Positions 25,268 through 33,818 of a stretch of DNA of 62,259 nucleotides are shown piece after piece (the stretch's first letter is position 1; every line of letters starts with the position of its first letter). The DNA is from a virus, in the IMG/VR virus record IMGVR_UViG_3300046003_005119, positions 1 to 62,259 of that record, one strand, 5' to 3'. The position numbers and the translations under genes were made by a program. The notes beneath the pieces were generated by a model that was not told the DNA's origin, did no database searches, and worked only from the letters and a program-made list of their open reading frames with translations.

Positions 25268-25749
25268 TACTCACCTTCTTCATCTTGACTTCTGGTGAAG
25301 ACACGAAAGTTCTGAATCACATCATGAACTTCTGACAAAGCGATCTCGATAAATCCAGCTGGAGCCTGACTGGAATATCCGCTATTCAATCTTTCGATGT
25401 AAGGAGCGTTGTTCGCGATATAGACAGCTTTCTTCAGACCGCCTCCTCGCCCAGAGACGCCGCGAACAGTTTCGATTTTCGCAAATCCAGCAGCGATCGC
25501 GGCGTTGGCGTTTCCGCGCTCGCCGAGTCCGAGTTTCTTTCCAGGAGCGTAGGCTTTGATGAATGCAGTCGGAGCAGCACCAACACCAACTCTCCAGTTG
25601 GAACGAGCAACACCTTCATCAACAGGAGTCGCGTAGACGAGAGCCTTCAGCGCTCGCTTAGAAGTCGCTCTCACAACGCGAGTGGCGGCATTCTCGATCT
25701 GAGAACTTTTCTTGAAGATGTTCTGAGAGAACTGAGCGAGAGTTGCCAT
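25267..25749 (-). CDS. Tail completion / HK97 gp10-like protein
   Basis: 160 residues. NAATRVVRATSKRALKALVYATPVDEGVARSNWRVGVG is the hallmark of the gp10/gpZ-like family that joins head and tail. It ends with an acidic tail. ATG 25749 overlaps the upstream TGA. Its position next to the chaperone genes rather than the connectors is slightly unusual. Confidence 0.75.
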   Translation of the reverse strand: MATLAQFSQNIFKKSSQIENAATRVVRATSKRALKALVYATPVDEGVARSNWRVGVGAAPTAFIKAYAPGKKLGLGERGNANAAIAAGFAKIETVRGVSGRGGGLKKAVYIANNAPYIERLNSGYSSQAPAGFIEIALSEVHDVIQNFRVFTRSQDEEGE

Positions 25750-26024
25750 CACTTTTTCTTCTGTGAGAGGTTCAGATAAACACCGTCCATCGCTTTGATA
25801 TGATGGTGCATAGCCTCAGTCTGCTCTTCGTCCAGTTTCTTTCTATCACAGTAGTCTTGGATTGTTCCCCACCATATAGGGCTGACACCCATCCCGACGT
25901 TCCGTGAGTTGATTAGATCCGTGAACCCTATGTAGTATAGTTCAAGGCCGGGAAGAAGACTAGGGGCATTTTGAATTTTCTCAGGAAGAGGCAGGCCGTG
26001 TTTCGCGGCCTGCTCGATGATCAT
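25749..26024 (-). CDS. Tail assembly chaperone, downstream frame (gpT-like)
   Basis: 91 residues as a separate ORF, but the frame is open upstream to inside the end of gene 26069-26506 in the -1 frame. The slippery heptamer GGGAAAC (26072-26078, minus) sits just before that gene's stop, so this part is probably made as a fusion, adding VLEYQLVQGPVEH before the first Met. SPIWWGTIQDYCDRKKLDEEQ resembles the second tail chaperone domain. Confidence 0.8.
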   Translation of the reverse strand: MIIEQAAKHGLPLPEKIQNAPSLLPGLELYYIGFTDLINSRNVGMGVSPIWWGTIQDYCDRKKLDEEQTEAMHHHIKAMDGVYLNLSQKKK

Positions 26025-26068
26025 GTGTTCTACCGGTCCTTGGACGAGCTGATACTCAAGGACCGCTA

Positions 26069-26506
26069 TCAGTTTCCCGCTTCGGCCTCGAGTTCAGCAC
26101 GACGGAAGTTGGAGATCGAGGTCGCCTGCTGCTGAAGATCAAGGAACAGATTCGGCAGAGCCTTGAGAGTGGACAACACATTGTCTTCGTTGAACGGCAA
26201 GATCGAACCGTCCTTGGATTCGATGCCAGTTTTCCACTTGTCGACGCCATCACGAACTTGCCAGTCCAGGATGATAGTCTTCGCGTAGATGTCCAGCATG
26301 ATAGCGAGCGAACGCTCGTTGCCGAGAGAACCGGCTTCCATAGCCCGACGAACCGGCTTCATCATCTTTTCGGCATATTTCACATACCGAGTGTTTCCCT
26401 GACCTGCGTGGGCAAGGCGAACACGGAAATCACCGTAATCGACGATGACGCCTTTGGATTCCATCTCGGCGTCAGTTTCGAATGTGTCATACATTCCCAT
26501 ATGCAA
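26069..26506 (-). CDS. Tail assembly chaperone, upstream frame (gpG-like)
   Basis: About 145 residues (MHMGMYDTFETDAEMESKG; ATG 26497-26506 region). It lies between the tail tube gene and the tape measure, where siphophages keep the G/GT chaperone pair. It contains GNTRYVKYAEKMMKPVRRAME. The stop is preceded by G GGA AAC, allowing a -1 shift into the next frame. The protein coats the tape measure during tail assembly. Confidence 0.85.
   Translation of the reverse strand: MHMGMYDTFETDAEMESKGVIVDYGDFRVRLAHAGQGNTRYVKYAEKMMKPVRRAMEAGSLGNERSLAIMLDIYAKTIILDWQVRDGVDKWKTGIESKDGSILPFNEDNVLSTLKALPNLFLDLQQQATSISNFRRAELEAEAGN
26072..26078 (-). promoter_or_regulatory. Programmed -1 ribosomal frameshift site (GGGAAAC)
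   Basis: On the minus strand the heptamer G GGA AAC (X XXY YYZ) lies in the frame of the upstream chaperone gene, directly followed by its TGA. The -1 frame then runs open into the downstream chaperone ORF. The frame relation and gene position match the lambda G-GT system. Confidence 0.8.
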
Positions 26507-26532
26507 TATCCTTCTGTGTGGAAGACGCAGCT

Positions 26533-28086
26533 TTACGCTGCGTCCGGGAGATAGTTGAAGTAGGTGATCAGAAGCGTGTGATCGAGGTTCTCATCGACAT
26601 CTTCGCCCGAAGCTGCTTCCGTCGTCAGGGGAAGAGTGATAGGCTGATCGATCTCAACATTCAGACGCCCGTCACCGAGCGAAATCAAGGGAAGATCGAA
26701 GACGATGCCAGTGTTGTCCTTCACGACAGACAAGTCGAGCGTGACATCGGAGTTGTCACGAACTGCTTGGGTCGCAGCGACGCTCGCGAAATAAGCAGTC
26801 ATGCTACCCGAAACAGTGAACGTCCCAGCCGTGAGATCGAACGAGCCCAGAACGCCGACAGCCTTGTTCGGAGTCACGTTGTTGTTGATCGTGATGGTTG
26901 CCTCGGTCACGAACGCGAACAGCGCCGCCGGAGCCTCGTCCGTATCGCTCACAACAGAAAGGCGGATACGACCGATATCGCTCGAGGTATTGTATTCGTT
27001 CGCGGCCGGAAATTCGAGAACGCCAGTCTGCTTGGGTCCAGTCGCGCCAGTCCGCTGCTCGTTGTCCGTTGCGATGAACGAAAAATCGACGTTCATCAGA
27101 TCAGACGACGGAACGTTCAGGGTGAACTCGTTGGCGACAGCACCCTTGAGAACTTCAGACTGGATTTCAGCCGGAAGCGCGTCATCAGGAGCGCCGAGTG
27201 TCCGCTCGAGGTTGTAGGTGCGACGAACGATCGAGGAACCAGTTTCGTTCCGGAGAACATCGCCGAAGAACAGGCGAACGGTCAGACCAGTTCCGGTTTC
27301 GTTGACCATCGTCGAGAAGGACTTGTCGAAAGTCAATCTGGTTGCAGTGATGGAACGAATTCTCTTGAACCCGTTGTTCGCAGCAGTCACGAACTTCGTC
27401 CCAGCCGAATCGCCACCAACGAACACCCACTGACCGACGACGAGCCCAAGAGTGGTGAAGTTCAGCGAGGTCGACGTGATTGCAGGGAAGGTTCCGGTTG
27501 CGTCGACGTTGAGATCGGCGGAGGTCCCTTGGAAACCGACCACGTTGATCGATGCACCGGTCGGAGGAGAGGCTTCAGCCGTGAGCAGACCAGTCGCAAC
27601 CTCGACCGAGGTATTCGTGGTGATTGCAGTCACGACGTTCAGCGCGTTGTTCGCAGCATTCGTGAAGCCGATTCCCTTGATCAACGAATTGACGAGAAAG
27701 CCAGCGGTCGCCGCGACTTCGTATTCATCAGGGTTCGTGGTGTCGATGTCGACTGCGGTGACAGCTTGCTTCCCCTTCCGGCGAATATCAGCGAACATGA
27801 CGCCCTGCATCAGATCGGTGAGATTCTGGAACGTCAGGTTGTGGTTGATTCCGCCAGCCGCGTTCAGGTCAGTCGTCACACCCTTGCGGCGCTGGCGAGA
27901 AGGATTGATCGGATTCGGGGAAACAGTAACGATCTCACCGCCGAAATCGCTGTAGCTGTTCGGGTTCAACCGATACCAGACCGGAGTTCCACCAAGTCCA
28001 CCTTCACCAGGAAGCAGGCCGAGCTGAGCTTCTTCAGCATAGGCAAGGCCCGTGATGTTGGAGTCGATCTTTTGAGCGTCTGCCAT
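26533..28086 (-). CDS. Major tail tube protein
   Basis: 517 residues, starting MADAQKIDSNITGLAYAEEA. TPVWYRLNPNSYSDFGGEI and NPINPSRQRRKGV are seen in large siphophage tail-tube proteins. The C-terminus is beta-rich (DHTLLITYFNYLPDAA). It is large for the family, suggesting an extra Ig-like decoration domain between residues about 100 and 300. AGGAGG precedes the ATG at 28086. Confidence 0.85.
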   Translation of the reverse strand: MADAQKIDSNITGLAYAEEAQLGLLPGEGGLGGTPVWYRLNPNSYSDFGGEIVTVSPNPINPSRQRRKGVTTDLNAAGGINHNLTFQNLTDLMQGVMFADIRRKGKQAVTAVDIDTTNPDEYEVAATAGFLVNSLIKGIGFTNAANNALNVVTAITTNTSVEVATGLLTAEASPPTGASINVVGFQGTSADLNVDATGTFPAITSTSLNFTTLGLVVGQWVFVGGDSAGTKFVTAANNGFKRIRSITATRLTFDKSFSTMVNETGTGLTVRLFFGDVLRNETGSSIVRRTYNLERTLGAPDDALPAEIQSEVLKGAVANEFTLNVPSSDLMNVDFSFIATDNEQRTGATGPKQTGVLEFPAANEYNTSSDIGRIRLSVVSDTDEAPAALFAFVTEATITINNNVTPNKAVGVLGSFDLTAGTFTVSGSMTAYFASVAATQAVRDNSDVTLDLSVVKDNTGIVFDLPLISLGDGRLNVEIDQPITLPLTTEAASGEDVDENLDHTLLITYFNYLPDAA

Positions 28087-28098
28087 TTACAGGCCTCC

Positions 28099-28509
28099 TT
28101 ATTTGACCTCGTTGTATTCGAATTCGACGGTCACGTTCAGTTGTTGAAACATTCCATCTTTACCAACTTCCCTGATTGCGACTTTTCTGAACCACACACC
28201 AAGGGGTGAAGACTTACCCTCGAAAGCATCAGTGACTACCTTAGCCAGTTGATAGGATTCTTGCAAGCCATTTCCAATTGGAGTGAAGATCTGAACGATC
28301 AAAACTCCAGTGCGAGCAAACTGTCGATATCCAAGTCCGCCGATAGTTCTTTGGGAACCTCCGGCATGACGAATCACAGAAGCTGCCCAAGCCGTGTTGT
28401 CATCTTCACGCTGTTCACGGACAGACTCGTAGAAGATCATGTGACCTGTAGCCGACCACGCTGTAGTCAGCATGGCCTGGATATCATCGACTGCTTCTTC
28501 GAAAGTCAT
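28099..28509 (-). CDS. Tail terminator (gpU-like)
   Basis: 136 residues. TFEEAVDDIQAMLTTAW followed by GYRQFARTGVLIVQIFTPIGNGL and a C-terminal VTVEFEYNEVK gives the pattern of small tail terminator proteins. Its position between connector and tube genes agrees. ATGA overlap with the upstream gene. Confidence 0.75.
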   Translation of the reverse strand: MTFEEAVDDIQAMLTTAWSATGHMIFYESVREQREDDNTAWAASVIRHAGGSQRTIGGLGYRQFARTGVLIVQIFTPIGNGLQESYQLAKVVTDAFEGKSSPLGVWFRKVAIREVGKDGMFQQLNVTVEFEYNEVK

Positions 28510-28895
28510 CGACGGACTCCAACAAATGCGAGAACGTTGACGTCAGCGGGGCAGAGAACTTGCAGTCCAAGAATGTTCCAATCAGAGCCATCACGCAGGA
28601 TCGTGAACTGACGAAGATCTGTTTGTCCTTGGTGCAGAATGACAATCTGTTCGCTGAATTGCAGCAGATCAACGAATTCTGTTCCCTGACCCAAGGAGGT
28701 GATGCCAAACTGTCGAACAGTATTCGGAGGAACGAATACCCCATCAGTGACGAACGTCGTCTCGCCAACGACTGGACCCTTCCAAGGCTTGTTCACATCG
28801 GCCGGAGTCTCTGACTTTCGAACGAAAGTGATCGATCTTCCATTCGAAGTTATGAGCCTTGAAGCTGTCGCTGCGAGTTTGGTGTAATCGACCAT
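28506..28895 (-). CDS. Head closure / head-tail joining protein
   Basis: 129 residues. RLITSNGRSITFVRKSE and VGETTFVTDGVFVPPNTV match the small beta-rich head-closure family found after the first connector. Single-base overlap with the next connector gene. Confidence 0.7.
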   Translation of the reverse strand: MVDYTKLAATASRLITSNGRSITFVRKSETPADVNKPWKGPVVGETTFVTDGVFVPPNTVRQFGITSLGQGTEFVDLLQFSEQIVILHQGQTDLRQFTILRDGSDWNILGLQVLCPADVNVLAFVGVRR

Positions 28896-29740
28896 TATCT
28901 GGTGACTCCACCAGACCCGATGATCAACTCAGCGAGTAGTTTGTCAGCCTCGGGGAATCGCTTGAACACTTCCCTCACTTGGGTTGAATACACGGTCTCT
29001 TCTTCAATCGGACCGACTTTCTCAAACTTGCGTCTGATGTCCTGACCAGTATCGCTGACGACCGGATCAGGCATGAGACCAGCAGTGATCGCTCTCGAGG
29101 CGTATTCGACAGTCGCCTGACGAAGCTTCTCTGGAATGCCAGTGAGAGCAATTCCAGCTCTAGAGTAAACATAGTCTCTCGGCCACTCAAGCGGCTGCTC
29201 ACCCGAAGAAGGCAGCACGAGCTGAGCATAATCCCAGGAGAGACGAGTTGGACCATCGGTCGAAGTCAGAACCTCGGCCTGCTCTCCAGCAAGTTTATGA
29301 GTGACGATGACAGAGTCTGCGCCAGCAGCCTCAGCGTTCACATCAGGATGAGTTGCGACCGCCGCGAGGAAGTTCGTAATCGTTGCAGTGATGCTCGCCC
29401 CGATTAGAATGTCGTTCGTGACAGAGACCACGTTCTTGAACGTATAAGTCACGGAGCCGATAGTCAAAGTCTGGTTGTTCTGCGGCTGAGAGGCGAACTG
29501 CAAGAAGTTCTCAGCAAAGACATCGAGTTCAAGATACAACTTGATTCCCGAGAAACGAGAACCAAATCTCTTGTCGATATAATCGGTTGCAGCGACCAAA
29601 GCCGCTTCTCTCGCCTGAACTGTAGCCGCGTCCCATGACGTATTTCTCAGGCGACGATGCAGGTATGCGTGAGCATACGACAGACCAGCATACGAATTCG
29701 CGTAGAGAATTCCGGAACCGTCTTCAACGATCAGTGTCAT
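28895..29740 (-). CDS. Head-tail connector (DnaT-like adaptor) with inserted domain
   Basis: 281 residues. Residues 1-65 (GILYANSYAGLSYAHAYLHR and DYIDKRFGSRFSG) and about 185-281 (EWPRDYVYSRAGIALTGIPEKL) are the two halves of the connector adaptor family. Residues about 75-165 (QTLTIGSVTYTFKN, HPDVNAEAAG) form an inserted beta domain like those in fibre or neck proteins. The insert is unusual. Confidence 0.75.
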   Translation of the reverse strand: MTLIVEDGSGILYANSYAGLSYAHAYLHRRLRNTSWDAATVQAREAALVAATDYIDKRFGSRFSGIKLYLELDVFAENFLQFASQPQNNQTLTIGSVTYTFKNVVSVTNDILIGASITATITNFLAAVATHPDVNAEAAGADSVIVTHKLAGEQAEVLTSTDGPTRLSWDYAQLVLPSSGEQPLEWPRDYVYSRAGIALTGIPEKLRQATVEYASRAITAGLMPDPVVSDTGQDIRRKFEKVGPIEEETVYSTQVREVFKRFPEADKLLAELIIGSGGVTR

Positions 29741-30132
29741 GTAAAGACCCCAGTTGCGATTGAGAACGGCTTGCGGTGTCCATCAAGGAAATGGATTGTG
29801 ACTGTGCCAGCGACTGCCGACTGAGCGACCATTGTGATAGCCCGTTCGAAGAAACCGATTCTCCAAACTTGGTCGGCAACGAGGTTCGGTGTTCCGAGAG
29901 TTCGCCCGCTGTTGGACGAAACGATCAACTGCCCGAGCGAGACAGGAACACTGAAAGAAACTCCAATGTCACCAGACTCTGGCAGAACAAGTTCGTTCGG
30001 AGACGGATTGTTGATGGCGACAGTCCCCATATCGAACGGAGTCTCTGTCAAGGAAAGAAAGCGTCCCTTGCGAGACGCTTCCTTGCGGCGACCTTGCCGG
30101 ATCAGAGACTGTGCAGCTTTACGATCCAGCAT
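29737..30132 (-). CDS. Structural-region protein of unknown role (131 aa)
   Basis: The basic N-terminus (RRKEASRKGRFLSL) is followed by a beta-rich domain (VSFSVPVSLGQLIVSSNSGRTL). Probably a virion accessory or head-fibre component. ATGA coupling to the connector gene. Confidence 0.55.
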   Translation of the reverse strand: MLDRKAAQSLIRQGRRKEASRKGRFLSLTETPFDMGTVAINNPSPNELVLPESGDIGVSFSVPVSLGQLIVSSNSGRTLGTPNLVADQVWRIGFFERAITMVAQSAVAGTVTIHFLDGHRKPFSIATGVFT

Positions 30133-30138
30133 GACGAT

Positions 30139-30783
30139 TTACCTCGAAGGGTGAATGGGACGCTGAGTCCCCCGTTGGGTTTTCCGAGCCATCGCACGAT
30201 CGATCGCGGCGCGAGGATCCAGTTGTTTCAGATCGATGCCCTTCAGAACAGCATGGGTCAGAGCATGTTTCGCGGCGCGAGTCCGCTGCTGGCTTTCCAG
30301 ATATTCACGGATCGCCTTCTGGTTGTCGATGTCCGGAACTTCGCGCTGAATGCGAACTTTCGTATACATCATCGCCTGACGGACACGCAGCGCCATCTCT
30401 TCGGCGCGTTTGCGATGCTCGATCACAGCCTGCTCTTGGGCTTTCAGCACCTGCATGACATCGTCGAGTTGATCCGACGGAATCTTGGAAAGAGCCATCA
30501 GGAAGGCACTGACTTCCATAGGTTCTTCTGCTGCGATAGCTTCAACGCCGGATCGATCAACTTCCTTGATCTCTTCCATCGGATCAAGTTCAGGATCGAT
30601 CTCGTCCTCGACAATCGGATTTTCACGATTGAACTTCGGCGCCGCGTTGACGATTTCTTGGCGAGTGACAGGATGCCCGAGAAGTTCCTTCACTGCATCG
30701 ATCTTGGGAGCGCCATCGCCGGTCCACTGGTCGTCATCCAGAGTGTCGAGTTTGGAAAGTGCTTCTCGGATATCCATATTCAT
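30139..30783 (-). CDS. Head-region helical protein (214 aa)
   Basis: The acidic N-terminal half (IVEDEIDPELDPMEEIKEVD) is followed by a long helix (VLKAQEQAVIEHRKRAEEMA) and a basic C-terminus (RKTQRGTQRPIHPSR). No family recognised. It could be a minor head or assembly protein. Confidence 0.5.
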   Translation of the reverse strand: MNMDIREALSKLDTLDDDQWTGDGAPKIDAVKELLGHPVTRQEIVNAAPKFNRENPIVEDEIDPELDPMEEIKEVDRSGVEAIAAEEPMEVSAFLMALSKIPSDQLDDVMQVLKAQEQAVIEHRKRAEEMALRVRQAMMYTKVRIQREVPDIDNQKAIREYLESQQRTRAAKHALTHAVLKGIDLKQLDPRAAIDRAMARKTQRGTQRPIHPSR

Positions 30784-30791
30784 CTCCAGGA

Positions 30792-31310
30792 TTAGTCGTC
30801 GAGCATGACGACATAGACGAGTTGCAGGGTGCCGCTCGCCGTGAGGGTGACAGTTGCATCGTCAACGATGTTTGCGGCATCGATGAGAACGTTGAGGTTC
30901 AGTTCCAGCGAACCATCGGTATTGTCGAGGATCGACTGGGTTGCGTTGACAGCGCGAACCGTCGGAGAGACTTCTGCAGTCGCTGCACCAAGAGCACTGG
31001 ACGGGATGATGTTGACATCGGTTCCGTCCAAGGTGACGTCGGCGGTCGCCGTGGTTCCGACCGAGAAGTCGCCATCCCAAGTTGCGGCGAGATCGGCATC
31101 AGCACCGGAGCCAGCGAGACTCAGATACATGACAGCGCCCAAGAGGAGAATGTTCCCTTCGGGCAGATCACCGATAACGGTCGTCCCGAAACCGACAGCC
31201 GTCGAGGTCGCAGTGACGTCGACAGTTTCGCTGATGGTGAAGTTCTGCTTGATGATTTCCTGCCGAGCAGCAGCGCCGCGAGACATGGAACGAGGAAGAC
31301 CTTTTCCCAT
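30792..31310 (-). CDS. Probable capsid decoration or head fibre protein (172 aa)
   Basis: Small beta-rich, Thr/Ala/Val-rich protein (VTATSTAVGFGTTVIGDL, TATADVTLDGTDVNI) immediately after the major capsid gene. This is the usual place for a decoration protein. The N-terminus is basic (GKGLPRSMSRGAAARQ). Identity inferred from position and composition. Confidence 0.6.
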   Translation of the reverse strand: MGKGLPRSMSRGAAARQEIIKQNFTISETVDVTATSTAVGFGTTVIGDLPEGNILLLGAVMYLSLAGSGADADLAATWDGDFSVGTTATADVTLDGTDVNIIPSSALGAATAEVSPTVRAVNATQSILDNTDGSLELNLNVLIDAANIVDDATVTLTASGTLQLVYVVMLDD

Positions 31311-31373
31311 AATGAACTCCTTCAGGGAAAGGGAGGAAGCGGGTTATTCCGCTTCCTCAGTTCACAGGGAGTC

Positions 31374-32420
31374 TTATGCTTCGCGAGTCACCAGACGGGC
31401 GAACTTGATCATCTTGCGCTCCGGATAGACACGGTTCCAGGAAGTCGCATCATCCAGATCGCTGTTCGCCGGACCACCGTCGGGAACACCAGCCATCACG
31501 AAGGCGTGACCAGCGGGGTGCATGGACCACATGACGCGCGAATACAGCACGTCCTGACCGCCGCCATTGCCGCCTCCGGGCTTGCGATCGACTTCGGTCG
31601 CCACCGGAGGAGAGCCGACGCCGAGCTGAGTCGCGCCGGAGCCGAACAACCAAGTGTCATAGACGGAGCCCGTCCGAGGCAGACCGTCATCAACGATGAC
31701 TTCACGGCCCAAGAAGGTGGGAATCTGGATCTCGCCGCGAGCGTCGGGGATGAAGTCGATCAGGTTGTTTTTCTGCATCCGGTTGTAAACGACCGAGTGG
31801 ACAGCGACAGCAACCAGATCTTCCTGCGAATCGCCCATCGTTTGGGCGGTATCCAGGAAGGCTTCAGCCGAGAAGTTCGTCACACCATCGACGAAGGAAG
31901 CGCCGGAGATGTTGTTCGCATAGTCGCCCGAATCGTTCGCAGCGTTGTCAGCGATGACGCCGTTCCAGGTCGCGATGAAAGCGGTCTGCAGACGACGAAC
32001 CCAATAGGCCGAGACGCGGGAAGCGATCGACTGCATCGGATCAACACCAGCGAGAATCGCAGCGAGGTCGGTGGACGACCACGAGTTGTTCCGGTTGAGG
32101 CGAACAGCGATTTCTTTCAGAGTGCCGGTTTTCAGCGGATTCGGCGGACGAACAACGCCGGAGGGCAGCGAGGCGTCAGCGTCGGCGAACGGAACCGAGG
32201 TATCGGACGAGACGCGATCAGCGTCGTTATCCAGATCGCGGAACGACGGAACTTGGAAGGTCAAGCCACCGCCGCCGAGCAGGGTGTCCAAAGATTCCGA
32301 GCGAGCGAGCAGACCCGACTGAACCAGTCGCGACTTCTCTTCGGTCAGTTGCTGCATATAGGGGGTGAAGATCTCGGGAACGATAACGTCGCTCACCCGA
32401 GTCGCGGGACCTGCGGCCAT
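31374..32420 (-). CDS. Major capsid protein
   Basis: 348 residues, starting MAAGPATRVSDVIVPEIFTPYMQQ. FQVPSFRDLDNDADRVSSD, LAGVDPMQSIASRVSAYWVRRLQ and AVHSVVYNRMQKNNLIDFIPDARGE are typical of a phage coat-protein family with HK97 fold. AAAGGA precedes ATG 32420. A ten-codon ORF (MGSLTFLKRQ) with its own GGAG site ends just upstream and could be a leader peptide. Confidence 0.85.
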   Translation of the reverse strand: MAAGPATRVSDVIVPEIFTPYMQQLTEEKSRLVQSGLLARSESLDTLLGGGGLTFQVPSFRDLDNDADRVSSDTSVPFADADASLPSGVVRPPNPLKTGTLKEIAVRLNRNNSWSSTDLAAILAGVDPMQSIASRVSAYWVRRLQTAFIATWNGVIADNAANDSGDYANNISGASFVDGVTNFSAEAFLDTAQTMGDSQEDLVAVAVHSVVYNRMQKNNLIDFIPDARGEIQIPTFLGREVIVDDGLPRTGSVYDTWLFGSGATQLGVGSPPVATEVDRKPGGGNGGGQDVLYSRVMWSMHPAGHAFVMAGVPDGGPANSDLDDATSWNRVYPERKMIKFARLVTREA

Positions 32421-32556
32421 GAGATTGTCCTTTCATTGGCGCTTGAGGAAGGTGAGCGAACCCATGTTCGGCTCCAATGTCTGAAGCCAATGGCTCCAAT
32501 GACAATGACCTTACCCTAGCGCCGCAAGAAAGGCAATAGCTGTTTGATATGAAAAT

Positions 32557-32590
32557 AGCCCGAGACGCGGGAGGAGGTGCGTCTCGGGCT
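32557..32590 (-). terminator. Hairpin terminator upstream of the capsid gene
   Basis: AGCCCGAGACGC and GCGTCTCGGGCT form a perfect 12-bp stem with a 10-base loop. On the minus strand ATTTTC follows. It would end transcripts from the scaffold side, so the capsid gene may have its own promoter. Confidence 0.7.
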
Positions 32591-32963
32591 TCTCTACCAT
32601 CTAACCTCCCTCACCGGACAGTGAGATCTACGGTCGACATACCAGTTGTCCGTCTGGCTCGGTAGGATGTGAGGGGATGGTCTGCTGCTGACGCCCCTCG
32701 CGCCTCGTTCTGTCACCTCAGACCTTGAACCAATACGATACGGGAATACGTATTGACTTACCTTCATGACGGAAACTGGGGTGAACAGCGCCAGTCACAA
32801 AGTCCCGGTAACTAACTGAATTCCGAACGGCCTCCGGCACTGGGGACGTATATACCGGAGGCCGTTAGACCAGTGGAGCGCGGCGAGGTAGGCTACCAAA
32901 CCATCAAGCCGCGCACCCTTGGCCTTGCTTACACAATGCCCCAAGCGGCACGTCTAAGCAAGC
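32591..32963. other. Structured non-coding gap between scaffold and capsid genes
   Basis: Apart from a doubtful 57-codon ORF, this stretch has two further strong inverted repeats. One is ACGGCCTCCGG/CCGGAGGCCGT around 32826-32867, and the other is GCGCGGC/GCCGCGC around 32878-32916. Together with the terminator at 32557 this gives three hairpins in about 360 bases. Candidates are a structured leader RNA, a packaging or recombination site, or decayed DNA. Confidence 0.55.
32594..32767 (-). CDS. Possible small protein (57 aa) in the scaffold-capsid gap
   Basis: ATG at 32767 opens MKVSQYVFPYRIGSRSEV and ends REVRW. There is no good ribosome binding site, and the ORF lies in a stretch rich in inverted repeats, so the DNA may instead act as structured RNA. 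Low confidence. Confidence 0.3.
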   Translation of the reverse strand: MKVSQYVFPYRIGSRSEVTERGARGVSSRPSPHILPSQTDNWYVDRRSHCPVREVRW

Positions 32964-33794
32964 TCATTTTTTCACGGTCGGGCGGGTCGCACCAACTTTC
33001 GATCCAGCAGCTTTCGCCATAGCCTCGGCGACAGCCATGCCTTTCTCACGAACGACAGCGCCCTGAGCAGTCATGTTCCAGGAATTCGCAGCCCACGGGT
33101 TCGCCTCACCACCGAAGCCACCACCACCGCCTCCGGCACCGCCACCAGCGGAGGCGGGCCACCAGTGAGGACGCTGTTTCTGCATTTCCTTCATGAAGTC
33201 TTTCACGTCGAGACCAGCGGTCAGCCCGTTCACACCAGCCTTGACGATGAACTTGCCGCTCTCGTCGCGCTCGAGATAGCTTTGGGCAATCAGCTCGATA
33301 TCAGCGATCGCGGTCGGAACAACCTTCATCTCGGTCGCCACAGCACGAATTGCATCGCTCATGTCACGACGTTGAAGGCCATTCTTCAGATCGTCGCGCT
33401 CCTGCTTCACGGTCGTCAACTCAGCAGTTGTGTCACGAAGTTGGCGTTCCAACGGAGCCGTCTTCTGAACCAGACGATTCTCGACAATCTGCTGGATCTT
33501 GGTCTCATCGATCTTTCCAGCCGCAGCAGCTTCGAGTTCAGCGACACGATCAAGCGTGGTCAAGACTTCATCAGGCTTCTTGCCCAAAGAAAGCCACGGC
33601 TTCAACGCTTCTTTCGCAGCGGCGTGATCAGCGCGTTCCTTGCGAAGGGCTTCCTGCACGTTGGAGACATCGGACTGAGTTTTCAGCCCATTGATTCCGG
33701 TCAGAACAGCCTTGCCATCTTTCTCCGTGAACAGAGAACGAAAGTTTTCGGGAACTGCCGAGATAGTGTCGTAGGAGAGTTCGAGCGTGTCCAT
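32964..33794 (-). CDS. Capsid scaffold / assembly protein
   Basis: 276 residues, mainly helical: VQEALRKERADHAAAKEALKPW, then a coiled coil (PLERQLRDTTAELTTVKQERDDL). A Gly-rich linker (SAGGGAGGGGGGFGG) precedes a C-terminal capsid-binding segment with basic end (ATRPTVKK). Its position between portal and capsid genes fits a scaffold. Confidence 0.85.
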   Translation of the reverse strand: MDTLELSYDTISAVPENFRSLFTEKDGKAVLTGINGLKTQSDVSNVQEALRKERADHAAAKEALKPWLSLGKKPDEVLTTLDRVAELEAAAAGKIDETKIQQIVENRLVQKTAPLERQLRDTTAELTTVKQERDDLKNGLQRRDMSDAIRAVATEMKVVPTAIADIELIAQSYLERDESGKFIVKAGVNGLTAGLDVKDFMKEMQKQRPHWWPASAGGGAGGGGGGFGGEANPWAANSWNMTAQGAVVREKGMAVAEAMAKAAGSKVGATRPTVKK

Positions 33795-33818
33795 GCACGT
33801 ATCCTTATATGAGCCAAG

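Noticed and set aside
26482-28209. Plus-strand open frame of 575 codons over the tail tube gene
   Set aside because: Antisense shadow produced by GA/TC-rich codon use in the real minus-strand gene.
30759-32519. Long plus-strand open frame of 586 codons over the capsid region
   Set aside because: It is the antisense shadow of the capsid and decoration genes; it has Arg/Asp/Gly-rich low-meaning sequence, no ribosome binding site and no family resemblance.
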